A DNA stretch of 64,000 nt from Dactylis glomerata (taxonomy: Eukaryota; Streptophyta; Magnoliopsida; Poales; Poaceae): positions 9,002,383 to 9,066,382 of the forward strand of contig QXEO01000548.1 in assembly GCA_007115705.1 (NCBI GenBank). The letters run 5' to 3'. Of this stretch, positions 33,004 through 45,469 are shown one piece after another (the first letter of the stretch is position 1; every line of letters begins with the position of its first letter). The notes under the pieces were generated by a model, which was not told where the DNA came from, searched no databases, and was given only the letters and a program-made list of their open reading frames with translations. Made by a program: the position numbers and the translations under genes.

Positions 33004-33372
33004 AACTTCAAGATCGCCATCTCCATCTGTCATGCCTTGTCCTTGGTGAAATTCATCCGCCATAGCTCATCTTCTTTTCTGCGTCTGGATGGCGGTTCTT
33101 GACGTTCCTCTTTTGTTCATCTCTCAATCCGTCGTAAATAGCGGATTATGCGACGTAGTTTCAATTCAGCGAGATTTTCGGGATCCGTTGGATCATACCA
33201 TAGAAATCCGCCATAATTTTTGGCAAGTAGTTCCTTCTAGGGCAAGATTCACAGTGCACGCACTGTTAACAAAAGTTACCATTTTACCCTTGGACACGTG
33301 TAGCCGATCTAGGGTTTTCGTGATCAGGATGAACGGTTCTGATGGCAGGCACGAATCTTGAGGCACGGGGCC
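33004..33372 (+). other. Upstream region of the Tat antisense gene
   Basis: About 370 bases between the PPT and the antisense TATA box; no ORF. Contains GACACGTG (G-box-like core CACGTG) near 33294-33300, about 75 bases before the TATA box, which may act as a promoter element. Confidence 0.45.
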
Positions 33373-33380
33373 TATATATA
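33373..33380 (+). promoter_or_regulatory. TATA box of the Tat antisense gene
   Basis: TATATATA within GGGGCC-TATATATA-CCCCGG, followed by a C-rich 5' UTR (CTCTCTCTCCTC near 33430) and an ATG at 33581. This is a complete plant-type core promoter inside the element, opposite to its transcription. Confidence 0.7.
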
Positions 33381-35223
33381 CCCCGGTCGCTCACCCCCAG
33401 CCAATTCACACTTCATTCACCCCCGCGCACTCTCTCTCCTCAGCGCCTCCACGAGAGCTCCGTGATCTCCGACGAGCCGCCGCCCGGAGTTCTTCGCCGC
33501 CGGTGACTTTTCCGCTGGAACAGTTCACCCAAGCACAAAGCATATTTCGTAGCAGGAATCTATCCCTACTCGCCGCCGCCATGAACCCTAGATCTCCTTC
33601 CCGCCATCCTTCCGCAGCTGAGGAGGAAGATTCTCCTCTGCAGCAATCTACTCAAGCCCCAAATCCTCAAATGGCGGATTCTTATCCGGAGGACATTACG
33701 TCCGAAGTAGAGGAGGAAACGGCGGGGCAGACCACGGAGGAGGCTGCAGAAAAAGAGATGGATGGTGGAGCCGAGGAAGAAGAACAAGATGACGGAGCTG
33801 AAGCTGAAGAAGAGCAGATTCCCAAGAACCTTCACGGGTATTGGGTAAAATGCCATGTCAAGGACGCTCACGTCCAAGCTCTGGAAAACGAGGGCACCGT
33901 GGCCCCCCAGGCAGAGTCCCACTAGCGGACTGACTTCAAAGCCCTGGTGCCGGCCCCAAACTCCACCGAGATCGTGATGCTCAAATCTCATGTAGAGAGG
34001 GGTCTCAGCATGCCGCCATCTTCTTTCTTCACGAATCTCCTAAAGTTCTATGGGCTGCAGCTCCACCACATAGCTCCCAACAGCTTGGTGTCTGTGGCGG
34101 GTTACGCGGCCTTGTGCGAAGGATTCCTTGGAATCCGTCCCAAGGTAGATCTCTTCCAACTTTTCTTTTCTGTGCGGGCCAACTATGAGGATGACGGGTT
34201 TCTCCGGACCAGCGGAACAATCTGCTTTCTTCCGCGAAGGTCTAAAGAATATCCCTTCATCACTCCTCTGGATTCTGCCATCGGGTGGAGAGGTTCCTGA
34301 TTCTACATGGCGGATAAGCCTGCGCCATCTCAAGCTCGCGGCCTTCTTCCTTTTGAGAACATAGCAGCTCAACCCCTCGACTCCTGGAATCCTATCAATG
34401 ACAAAACCGCCACCCCCTATGTCAAGCTCTTAGCATGGCGGATCGCCAAGTTATCCAAGGACGGTCTCAAAGGAATTGATACCATCAACTGTTGGATATC
34501 TCGGCGGATCCAACCACTACAACACCGCGATAGCCTGATGCACGAGTACATTGGTGCAAAGGATGGCATGCGATACTCAGACAAAGAGCTAGACCCTAAG
34601 GTGGTCGAGAAGTGCATTCGCTCACTTATGAAATCTCCCAGGAAGAAGCCCTTGAAATTTGGCATGGCTATGTTTGAGAATGGCAGCTGCCCTCCGGTTA
34701 GTTGCTTTTCCGCCATAATACTCATGATACCTTTGAATTTTCATAAAAGCTGACATTTCAGTTCCTCATTTATCAGCTCAAATCGCTTGGCCCTGCGGAC
34801 TTTGCTCATCCCCTTCGCCGCTCCAACTCCAAGCCTATCGCTGACGAGGAAGTGGTTCACTCCAGCAGAAACAAAGAGGAGACGGTGAGGGACGTAGATG
34901 ACACAGCTCGCACGGTTAAGATGAAGGTGGTCAACAAGAAACGGGACAGTAGCGTAAAACCTCGTGGTGGTGGCGGGAAATCTACTGATTCCCGCCGTTT
35001 CGAAGCTCAACACAGGGCGGAGCTAGAAACGCCATCCGAGAATACCGCTACCATCAACCTGCCAAAGTCAAGGTAATCTTCTATTATCTCTTTCTTCATT
35101 GTTGTTGATTTTATTGCTAATCTCCTTTTACTTAGAAGGAAGAAACCTGCCGTCAAGGAGCCGCCATCCAAGCGTGCCAAACCCTCTCCCGCCGCCATTC
35201 CGCAGACTCCTGATGCACCAATT

Positions 35224-36915
35224 TGATGGGTTCGTAGCATAGAAAACAAAAAAAATTCCTACGCATGAACACAAAACTAGCCAAGAACATCTACGAGATG
35301 GTAGCAACGGAGACTAACCCTCGAAGACCGGTAGTGGGTATTATGTTCCCGCACAAATGTTGCCGATGGAGACTCGACGAAGACGCACATAGTCGGCGTA
35401 GTCGTTCACTTGACGTAGTCGACATAGTGGTTCACTTGACGATCTCGAGATCATGTACACGGCACCACAACCGGCGGTGCCTCCGTACTCGGTCACACGT
35501 ACGGCTTATCGTTGTCTCCTCCACGCCCTCGATCCAGCGGGGCAGCGGAAGAAGGGATCCGCCGGACACTCCAACACTCACTTCTCCAAGTGTGTGAATC
35601 TCGAACTAACAATCCGGCAGAGCTTCGCTAAGCCAAGACGGATTTGGGGCAGCAACTTTGCGGGAGAGGGGAAGAACCAAGTGTGTGAATCATGGAGGAG
35701 AGGGGGGGTTTATAGGGGAGGAGAGGGCAGCCCCCTTTGGGGGATGCGCCGGCCCCTAGGAGGAGGTCCTCCTCCTCATCATGGTGGTAACCCCCCCCCC
35801 TTCATGGTGGTAACCCCCTCATCAACATGAGGTAACCCCCATTTTAATTTTGCATGACATTCATGCTAATTAAAATTCACACTTATTGATTTAATACAAC
35901 ATTTTTATTTCTTTAATATTTGTTAATTCATTCAATTAACAAACATTAACAAATACACCCTTGAGTTATTTCGATATCCCGAAATAGTTTTGGTGCTTTT
36001 CTGAAACAACCCTCATGCTGTCCTGTAATTCGATCGGAGTATCATATCCACTCAAAAACGATGGCAAACCTTAAGTGTGTCACCCTACGGTTCGTGAATA
36101 ACGTGGACATGATCGAGACTCCTCTCCGATCAATAATCATCAGCGGGATCTGGAAATCCATGACGACTCCCACTTACTCAACGATGAACTAGTGATCATG
36201 TGAACCAATAACGAACATAGTTAATTCCTTTTGTCTCGCGATATTATTACTTGTCTGAGATCCGATCATTTGGTATCAACCATACCTAGTTCGATCTTGT
36301 TCCCGACAAGTCTCTTTACTCGTTCCATGATAATGCATTCCCGTGACCTAGTCACATGCTTGCAAGCGATTCCAATGCAATATCACCGAGAAGGGCCCAG
36401 AGAATATCTTCCCGTCATCGGGTCGGACAAATTCCACTCTTGATCCATGAGCCTCAACTAATACTTTCAGAATACCCAAATCAACCTTTATAATCACCCT
36501 GTTATGGTGTGACGTTTGATATCATCAAAGCACTCTTCCAGTATCAGTGATTAACATGATCTCATGGTCTAAGGATTAGAACTATTTCGGATGAGTTTCA
36601 TATAGCAATGAAACTTGATGACTTGATCGTATTGCTATTCGTACTATGGGTGTGAGTGTTCATCACATCATTCTTCTAATGATATGACCCCGTTATTAAC
36701 AACATCCAATGTTCATGATCAGGAAACCTTGATCATCGGTTAATCAACGAGCTAGTATAAAAGAGAGGCTTTACTAGGAACCTTTTAGTTTATTAATCAC
36801 ACAAGTATTAATGTTTCCAATTAATACAATTCTAGCATGAGAAATAAACATCTATTATGAACACAGAATAATATAATAACAACTTTATTATTGCCTCTCG
36901 AGCATATTCCTTTCA
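35224..36915 (-). repeat. 3' LTR of Copia (minus)
   Basis: Minus-strand start TGAAAGGAATATGCCC, end ACGAACCCATCA; TATA box as TTTATA on the plus strand at 35709-35714. A GT-rich C-run stretch (35796-35826) differs in length from the other LTR. Confidence 0.9.
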
Positions 36916-36928
36916 GTCTCCCACTTGG
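36916..36928 (-). promoter_or_regulatory. PPT of Copia (minus)
   Basis: On the minus strand CCAAGTGGGAGAC directly before the 3' LTR, the same motif as at 30391-30401 in the other Copia. Confidence 0.85.
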
Positions 36929-36981
36929 ACTAGAGTCAATAATCTAGATTACATAGTGATGAATCTAACACCCATTGAGTT

Positions 36982-38464
36982 CTAGTCCTGATCATGTTTT
37001 GCCTTAGGGAGAGCTTTAGTCAACGGGTCTGCCACATTCAGATCCGTGTGTACTTTGCAAATCTTTACATCACCATCCATGACATGTTCACGGATGGAGT
37101 GAAAACGGCGCTTCACATGCTTGAAGTTCTTGTGAGACCTTGGCTCTCGAGCATTGGCTATGGCACCATTGTTGTCACAATAGATAACCATTGGATCCAA
37201 TGCACTCGGAACCACACCTAGTTCGGATATGAACTCCTTCATCCAAACTGCTTCCTGCGCCGCTTCTGAAGCAGCAACATATTCCGCCTCTGTAGTTGAT
37301 CTTGCCACCACGCTTTGCTTGGAACTCCTCCAGCTTACTGCTCCTCCATTCATAACAAATACGTACCCGGATTGAGACTTAGAGTCATCCGGATCAGTGT
37401 CGAAGCTAGCATCGACGTAACAACTTGCGATGAGCTCTTCTTCACCGCCATATACGAGAAACATATCCTTAGTCCTTCGTAAGTACTTAAGGATATTCTT
37501 GACTGTCGTCCAGTGTTCCAAACCTGGATCAGATTGGTACCTACTAGTCAAACTAATAGCATGTGTCACATCCGGTCTTGTACATAACATGGCATACATG
37601 ATAGAGCCTATGGCAGAGGCATAGGGAATCTTATTCATTTCTTCTCTATCTTCAGCTGTAGCTGGACTTTGAGTCTTACTTAATATCTTTGCTTGCAACA
37701 TAGATAAGAACCCTTTCTTACTTTCGTCCATTCTAAACTTCTTTAGAATCTTGTCAAGGTATGTACTTTGTGATAGCCCAATTAAGCGTCTTGATCTATC
37801 TCTATAGATTTTGATGCCTAAAATATACGCCGCTTCACCAAGGTCCTTCATTGAAAACTTACTTTTTAAGTAATCTTTTACGCTCTTCAAAAGTTTTGTA
37901 TCATTTCCAATCAGCAATATGTCATCCACATATAATATTAGAAATGCTACAGAGCTCTAACTCACTTTCTTGTAAATACAAGCTTCTCCATAAGTTCGGA
38001 CAAATCCAAACCCTTTGATGACTTCATCAAAATGGAGATTCCAACTTCGGGATGCTTGCTTCAGTCCATAAATGGATCACTGAAGTTTGCATACCTTGTT
38101 AGCATCCTTAGGATCAACAAAACCTTTGGGCTGTACCATGTACAACTCTTCCTCAATGATACCATTAAGGAACGCGGTTTTCACATCCATCTGCCAAATT
38201 TCATAATCGAAAAATGCAGCAATTGCTAACATAATCCTAACAGACTTTAGCATCACTACGGGTGAGAAAGTCTCATCGTAGTCAACTCCTTGAATTTGTC
38301 GGAAACCTTTTGCGACAAGTCGTGCTTTATAGACGGTCACATTACCATCAGCATCTGTTTTCTTCTTGAAAATCCATTTATTCTCAACGGCCTTTCGGTC
38401 ATTGGGAAGTTCCACCAAAGTCCATACTTGGTTTTCATACATGGATTCCATTTCGGATTTCATG
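36982..38464 (-). pseudogene. pol: Copia (minus) RT and RNase H
   Basis: The 3' part of the polyprotein, cut at its 5' end by the solo LTR. The frame starts in the RT N-terminus (ENQVWTLVELP), goes through the Copia RT core (WQMDVKTAFLNG) and YVDD (LILYVDDILLIGND, about 37918-37940), and ends in RNase H (VDASFDTD, ARSTTEAEYVAASEA, YCDNNGAI). Two in-frame stops lie between 38077 and 37930: TGA just before SIYGLKQASR, and TAG before SSVAFLILYVDD. No frameshift is seen. RT would copy the genomic RNA and RNase H would remove it; the stops make this copy non-functional. Confidence 0.9.
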
Positions 38465-38934
38465 GCTTCTGTAGTGCCCTGCCTTTTGCTAAAGGCAGAA
38501 CTCCTGTGTATTGTGCCATTCCCTGGATCAGTAGATAGCACCACAGTACAAAATATAGTAATCATTGCAATAGCATCAATATTACAATGTAAATCCAGTT
38601 ACATAGGTCTTCAACCTTACGAGTACACAGCATAAAGCATAGTTGCAGTGAGCCTCCATTCTTCATCACGTGCCACAGGCAGACATGTTGGAATGTAGTC
38701 TCGAGATCCTACTCCTGGTTCCTTACTCGATATAAAACCTGCACGTTTGAATATACAGCCCCGAAGGGGTCAGTACAATGATGTACTGGCAAATGACACA
38801 TATTTGGTGGCATTTTGTGGAAAGACTATACTACATGACATTTGGCTGGTGGATCTTATGGCTGAATTGCATAAAGCAAGTTTTATCCTACCAAAACATT
38901 TTTTAAAACATTTTGATTTTTCTTCAAGGTCAAG

Positions 38935-39651
38935 ATAACCCCCAGGTGATAACCACCACACAAGCCTTGGGTTGATAGCCAAGTTGTGTAGCCCTGGGTA
39001 GTAACTCAACAAAACATGAATAACCCTCAGGCGATGACAACCACACATATCCTGGGTTGATATCCAGGTGTGCAGTCCTGAGTAGTTACTCAATTAAAAC
39101 TAGAATAACCCTCAGGCGATGACAACCACACATATCCTGGGTTGATAGCCAGGTGTGCAGTCCTGAGTAGTTACTCAATTAAAACTAGAATAACCCTCAG
39201 GCGATGACAACCACACATATCCTGGGTTGATAGCCAGGTGTGCAGTCCTGAGTAGTTACTCAATTTAAGCCCCAAGGTAACCCTTAGGTGATAACCACCA
39301 CACATGTCCTGAGTTGATAGTCATGTGTGTGGCCCTAAGTAGTTAGTCTTGGGATTGGTGAGGACCCTTAGGTGATAACCACCACACATATCCTGAGTTG
39401 ATAGTCAGGTGTGTGGCCCTAAGTAGTCACTGTTCAAGTTTTAATTATTTTGAAAAGGTGATGAGATTCCTTTCGCGCGACATGTCCTCTCTCTGTTCCT
39501 AGGTACAACCAATACAAAGTACTCTCAGGTGATAACCACCACACATGTCCTGGGTTGATAGCCAGGTGTGTAGCCCTGAGTTGTGTACTCTCAGGTGATA
39601 ACCACCACACATGTCCTGGGTTGATAGCCAGGTGTGTAGCCCTGAGTAGCC
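38935..39651 (+). repeat. 85-bp tandem repeat, about 8 copies
   Basis: Units contain GGYGATRACMACCACACA, then CCTGGGTTGATAGCCAGG (a short palindrome) and CCCTGAGTAGT. The three units from about 39019 to 39270 are nearly identical; outer units are more diverged, and a spacer of about 80 bases (39430-39515) interrupts the array. Confidence 0.85.
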
Positions 39652-39659
39652 ACAAGATT

Positions 39660-42170
39660 GCACCCAAGTGATTCATTGGGTTGTTAATTTTCATATCAAT
39701 TTGAGAACAAGGCATGGCATCATTTCGTAAAGCAAGTTTGCAATCCTAGCAAGTGGGGTTTATGGGATAGCTACCACTACTAGGAGCTAAGCATTTCATA
39801 ACCACTTTGAAAAATCTCATATCATGCACAGTATTGAAATCACTAATGCATATAATAAAAGATAGGTGGAAGTATGTGTGTCACTTGCCTTTTTGAAGAT
39901 CACGACGTTCCGCTTCTCTCAACTAAGCACGTAGCTCTTCGCACAAACTATAGCACAGAAATAGCATACCATAAACAGACCATACAAACACAATCAAACA
40001 AATCAAACAATTGAAAAGTGTTTGTTTAACAATTTAGATTTATTGAGATGTTATGACAAGAAAGATATGGTAAAGGATCATGATTTGTGAGATATGGATC
40101 GGAGAGCTTAGTTGGGAGAGATCAATATGATCTGAGAGAGAATTGGTTTAGGCATAATATGATTGACGAAGCTTTTATGCTTTATTAAAGCATATATGAG
40201 TTTTAGGATAGTTCATGTGTAATAGATCACATAGGTGTGGGATAGTGCAACCACTATACTATTTGAATAAGTGTAACAACATTTATTCTTTAAATAGCAT
40301 ATATCGCACTTAGGCACTAGGCTAGGTTTTAAGAATGTTTGAACTACTCAATCGGCACATTTGCAAGTTGAATAGTTCAATACATGTGAACAAAACTAGG
40401 TAAGCATTGGATTAGGTATAAATGATTGATTTTGGGGGACATGGCTCAAATGGTTCAATGTTCAACATGGTGTATAACACATACTATGATATGGGTTATA
40501 ATAACACCACATTAACAAAATCTAGGTTTGAGATGCATTCATATTCTACTCAGGTAGCACAATTGCAATTTGAGTATAATATGAATTACACAAAATATGT
40601 CTAGTTGGACAAGGTTTGGGTCAAGGTTTCATGAAACATTGAGTTACTCAATTAACTCATTTGTTAATTGAATAGTTCTACACATGAAATCGGGATCAAG
40701 TGAACAGATGATTGAGTATGGGTAGATAACATTTGAGATTATGGTTTAAGGTTTCTATTAGGTACAAGGTGTGTCAGATAGGTGCCATAATGTTGATTTG
40801 ATCAACACTACAAGGATAGCAAACATAGAATCTAGGAATGAGATGTGTCACACTTTACACAAACAACACAATTGTAATTTGAATATGTGTGAACTAGACA
40901 AGATAGGTCTAAGTAGATATGATCTTGATCAAGATGTTATTCAGATAACATTGATGACTAGGTATGATTATGAGATTTGCTATGGCAGAAGGAATTATTA
41001 ATTGAAATAGAAATGGAATTTATCTATATAGGAACTACTCAAATTCTCATATTAGAATTTGAATAATTGTGAAGTGATCCAAGAAATTATGGGAGTGATG
41101 CTACTAGATAGCTTGCAGTAATACAAAGTCACTGCAATTGGAATCACTCTAAAATAAGTTATAGAAATTGATTTATCACCAAAATAGTGATTTGGGCAAA
41201 TTTGAATGCACAAAGTGTGTGCACGTATCAAATTTGGATTTTCTTGATCCTATGGTGTTCTACAAGTTGAGAGGATTCCAGAGACTATAAATTTGTAATT
41301 TTTGGATGCACAGAACTAAAGATATGAATTAATCATGCTAACAGAGAGTTTGATTTCAATTTGAAAATAGTTTCAAATTGAACCCATAAAATATAAGATT
41401 TTATGGTACTGCTGGATTCTAGACTTCCTAAGGATTCCAACGAGATATTATTTGCTATTTTTGGACTTATAGATTAAAGGATATGATTTTTGCAAGATTG
41501 GGCTCAATTCTGGTTTGAAATCCTAATTCGAAATGCTGTTTAAATAGAAGCTGACACGTGGCGTGTTCTGATAGGTCCGTACCGGTTCGGCCGGATCTGC
41601 AACGTGGAGCGTTGGATCAAAGTGGATCTGAGCGGCCTAGATCTACTGATACCGATTCGTTAAGTGATTTGTTCTGGGACGTCCGATCAAGATCCAACGG
41701 TACCAGGACATGGAGAGAGAGGGTACCTCACCCTGGCTAGGGTTCCGTCGAGGAATCCGGCGAGGCGTGCAGGGGTCGAACTCCGGTGATGCTTCGGTGG
41801 GATCTGGACGACGGCAATGTTAGGACGAGGTGCAGGAGATCTTGGCGAGTCCGCGTGCAAGGTCGGCGTCGAGGATGGCTTCCAGAGAGAGGCGAGGCAG
41901 GCGGCTGGAGGTGTTCCGGGCGTTGGTGTATTTCGGTTGCTGGGCGATGACGCTGTTCTGCAACGAATTGGACGAGGAGAAGTGTTCAGGGGAATGCGCC
42001 AGGGCAAGATAGAAAGAATAGAAGAGGGAAGAAGGACGGGGGCTCACCGTCGGGGACGAATTTCACTCGGGAGAGCTGCAGATTGGCGGAGCTCCGACGA
42101 GCTATTGAGGCAGCCTGGGGGCACGGTTTGGAGAGGGAGGAAGGGGAAAGAGGAGAGGAGGTCTAGGGCC
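39660..42170 (-). other. Remaining body of the large solo LTR
   Basis: About 2.5 kb of AT-rich DNA (39660-41540) followed by a GC-rich stretch (41560-42170) just downstream of the minus-strand TATA box. The GC-rich part has open frames on both strands due to composition. I see no conserved domain and do not call a gene. Confidence 0.5.
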
Positions 42171-42176
42171 TTTATA
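42171..42176 (-). promoter_or_regulatory. TATA box of the large solo LTR
   Basis: On the minus strand CACC-TATAAA-GGCCCTAG. Upstream U3 is AT-rich and downstream is GC-rich, fitting an LTR promoter. Confidence 0.6.
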
Positions 42177-43001
42177 GGTGCGCAGCGCGGGGAAGAAACG
42201 GCAGGTATTAAACGGGAAATAATTTGGGGAGGGGAGTTACTGCGGGAGAAACTGTCACCGGCGAGATCAACGCGAGGAAGAAGAAGGCCGGGCTGACGAG
42301 TGGGGCCTACTCATCGGCGAGGAAAGGAGAGGAGCAGGGTACCGGTTCGGGAAGAGAGTAGATGGGCTGCGGGCTCCTTTTCTGATCTGGGCCGAAAGGG
42401 TTCCCTGAGGCCCATTTAGTATTTTTATTTTCTTTTCTCCTTTTCTTTTTCTGTTTTCTTATTTCTTTCATAGATTTTGCATAAATGCCTCAAATCAAAT
42501 CAAACAAATTCCTAGTGCCTTCAAATAATCACTGCAGTGTTTTAAACCATTAAGGAACATGTTTTCAAAATAAAAGATGTTTTTGAATAAAACTTTATGT
42601 GCATAGCATAAAGGTTTTGCTTGCATAAAATAATAGAAATAGAATTTGAAATCGATTCTTTCTAAAATAGTAAAATAATAGTTTATAAAATAATGATTGG
42701 GAAACATACTCAATTATGGTTTGAAAAAGCAACCCATATTGAATAAAGCAAATTTTGTAAAACTATCTTTTACAAGCAAGCTTGCATAAAGCTGAATAAA
42801 AGCAAGGAAAAATAATACTTTGATTTTTGGTTTTTCTCAAAGAGGTTCCTTAAGAAAATAATAGAAAGTTTAAAATAGTTTTCTAATAAAGCTTTCAAAT
42901 AGACTCAAAAAGTTTCAAATCCTTGTGAATTTCCAATCATCTCAAGCAAAACAAAAGCAAAAATTTCCCCCCAAAATTTGATAAAATCTTGGGATGTTAC
43001 A

Positions 43002-44605
43002 GCTTCATGCCATTTGTTGGAATCTGGGCTCATCATCGCTTCATCATACGTCGCAGGGTCATCATTCTCAACAATGGCATTTACGACAAGATCACCGTAC
43101 CATTCAGGAGCGGCGCGTGCTCTTGTCGACCTGCGAGGTTCGGTAGCATCCTCTTTTTGAGTTTCATGATCTTCATCATTAGCTCCCACTTTATTTGGTG
43201 AAGTCACCACCGGAACGGTTTCCAACGCTGCGCCACTCGCCAATTCATGAAGAGGAGGTTCAATAACCTCATTGAGTTCTACCTTCCTACTATTCACACC
43301 TTTCGAGAGAAACTCCTTCTCCAAAAAGGATCCGTTCTTAGCAACAAACACTTTGCCTTCAGATCTGTGATAGAAGGTGTACCCAATTGTTTCTTTAGGG
43401 TATCCTATGAAGATGCATTTTTCCGCTTTGGGTTCGAGTTTATCAGGCTGAAGTTTCTTCACATAAACATCGCATCCCCAAACTTTTAGAAATGACAGCT
43501 TAGGTTTGTTTCCAAACCATAATTCATACGGTGTCGTTTCAACGGATTTAGATGGATCTCTATTTAAAGTGAAAGCGGTTGTTTCTAGCGCATAACCCCA
43601 AAAAGATAGTGGCAGATCGGTAAGAGACATCATAGACCGAACCATATCCAATAAAGTGCGGTTACGACGTTTGGATATACCATTTCGTTGTGGCGTTCCA
43701 GCGGGAGTGAGTTGTGAAACTATTCCACATTCTCTCATATGTGTGCCAAACTCGTAACTTAGATATTCTCCTCCACGATCAGATCGTAGAAATTTAATTT
43801 TTCTGTTACGATGATTTTCTACTTCACTATGAAATTCTTTGATCTTTTCAAACGTTTCAGACTTGTGTTTCATTAAGTAAATATACCCATATCTACTTAA
43901 GTCATCAGTGAAAGTAACAAAATAATGATATCCACCACACGCCGGCACACTCATAGGTCCACATACATCAGTATGTATGATTTCCAATAAGTCTGTCGCC
44001 CGTTCCGTTGAACCAGAAAATGGCGTTCTAGTCATCTTGCTCATAAGGCATGGCTTGCATGTCTCAAATGATTCATAATCAAGTGATTCCAGAAGTCCAT
44101 CCGAATGAAGCTTCTTCATGCGTTTAACACCAATATGACCTAAACGGCAGTGCCACATGTATGCGGCTATATCATCATTTAACTTAATTCTATTAGCATT
44201 CACGTTATGAATATGTGTTTCATTACTATCAAGATTCAAAATAAATAAACCATTCTTCTCAGGTGCATGTCCATAGAAGATATTATTCATATAAATTGAA
44301 CAACCATTATTCTCAGACTGAAATGAATAATTGTCTCGCACTAAACAAGATCCGGAAATAATGTTCATGCTCAACGCAGGCACCAAATAAAATTTATTCA
44401 GGTTTAAAACTAATCCAGATGGTAAATGTAGAGGCAGCGTCCCGACGGCGATCACATCAACTTTTGATCCATTGCCGACGCACATCGTGACCTCATCCTT
44501 CGCAAGTTGTCGCTTATTCTTTAGCCCCTGTTTCGAGTTACATATGTGAGCAACCGAACCAGTATCAAATACCCAGGTGCTATTGCGACTACTAGTAAGG
44601 TACAC
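43002..44605 (-). pseudogene. pol: Copia (minus) protease and integrase
   Basis: Same frame as gag. The retropepsin motif is TWVFDTGSVAHICN near the start. A GAG-pre-integrase segment (CRLGHIGVKRMKKLHSDGLL, then a CxxC-type CKPCLMSKM) follows, then the DDE integrase core. The first Asp is in IIHTDVCGPM and the second in LRSDRGGEYL. The third catalytic position reads K: the motif is NGISKRRNRT, where functional Copia integrases have E at the K position. The C-terminus continues to VVNAIVENDDPATYDEA and is cut by the solo LTR at 43002. With a changed active site this copy could not integrate even if translated. Confidence 0.9.
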
Positions 44606-45469
44606 ATCAATAACATGTATATCATATATACCTTTGTTAATCTTCCCGTTCTTCTTATCTGCCAGATACTTTGGGCAGTTGCGCTTTCAGTGCCCCGTGT
44701 CCTTGCAGTAAAAGCACTCAGTTTCAGGTTTAGGACCAGCCTTGGGTTTCTTCTCAGAATCGGCAACAGATTTGCCGTCCTTCTTGTTTCTACCCTTGGA
44801 CTTATTATCCTTTCCACCTTTCTTGAAATTAGTGCTCTTATTGACCATCAACACTTGATGTTCCTTTTTGATCTCCACTTTTGCAGTCTTAAGCATTGAG
44901 AGAAGCTTGGGGAGAGACTTCCTCATGCCCTGCATGTTGTAGTTCATCACAAAGCCCTTGAAGCTAGGTGGGAGAGATTGGAGAACCCGATGTATTTCCA
45001 ACTCATTGGGAATCGTTATTCCCAAAGAGATGAGCTTATCGGCGTACCCAGACATTTTGAGTACGTGCTCACTAACGGAGCTGTTCTCTTCCATCATGCA
45101 GCTAAAGAACTTTTCTGAAGCATCATAACTCTCTACGGCAGTATGGGAGTCGAAAATCAGTTTCAACTCTCCCATTGTATCATAAGCGTTGATGTTCTCG
45201 AAATGTTTTCACAGCTCCGGCTCAAGTCCATACAGTATGCCGCAATGAACTAAACTGTGGTCCTCCTTACGAGTCAAAAAAACATTTTTCTCTTCATCGG
45301 GAGCATCTTCTGCAGGCGGGTTACCTAGCGGTGCCTCAAGCACATAGCCCTTTTGAGAGGCATTGAGGAGGATCCTCAAGTTAAGTGCCCAGTTGGTGAA
45401 GTTGCTACCGTTGGTGGCTAGTTTTTCTTTCTCCATGAACGCATTGAAATTTAGAGCAGGTGGTGCCAT
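44606..45469 (-). pseudogene. gag: Copia (minus) gag
   Basis: Starts MAPPALNFNAFMEKEKL at 45469 and runs as a Copia Gag (SNFTNWALNLRILLNA; then DAYDASEKFFSCMMEENS-like UBN2 region). The nucleocapsid zinc knuckle begins CFYCKDTGH. Two in-frame TGA stops interrupt it: at 45209-45211, and at 44687-44689 inside the zinc knuckle (between its His and last Cys). Both sides stay in one frame and run into the protease. TGA stops of this kind fit C-to-T or G-to-A decay of methylated DNA. Confidence 0.9.

Larger units (their letters stand above)
38470..43001 (-). mobile_element. 4.5-kb solo LTR, LARD/Sukkula type
   Basis: A 4532-bp insert in the Copia RT region with minus-strand ends TGTAACATCCC...GGGCACTACA. 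It is flanked by a perfect 5-bp TSD GCTTC (38465-38469 and 43002-43006). TG...CA ends and a 5-bp TSD are LTR-retroelement signatures. No internal pair of repeats at the ends, no PBS, no PPT and no polyprotein is present, so the whole insert reads as one solo LTR. Barley and wheat LARD elements (e.g. Sukkula) have LTRs of this size and often occur solo; the name is inferred from size. A minus-strand TATA box lies at 42171-42176. An 85-bp tandem array (38935-39651) lies in the 3' part. Confidence 0.8.

Noticed and set aside
35796..35826. C-rich run as a regulatory motif
   Set aside because: Length differs between the two LTRs (compare about 47212-47242), as expected from slippage in a homopolymer.
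38935..39651. CRISPR-like array
   Set aside because: Units are contiguous tandem copies without unique spacers, in a plant LTR.
41558..42296. Open frames up to 159 codons on both strands
   Set aside because: GC-rich U3/R region of the large solo LTR; frames are open because of composition, with no domain and no codon bias.
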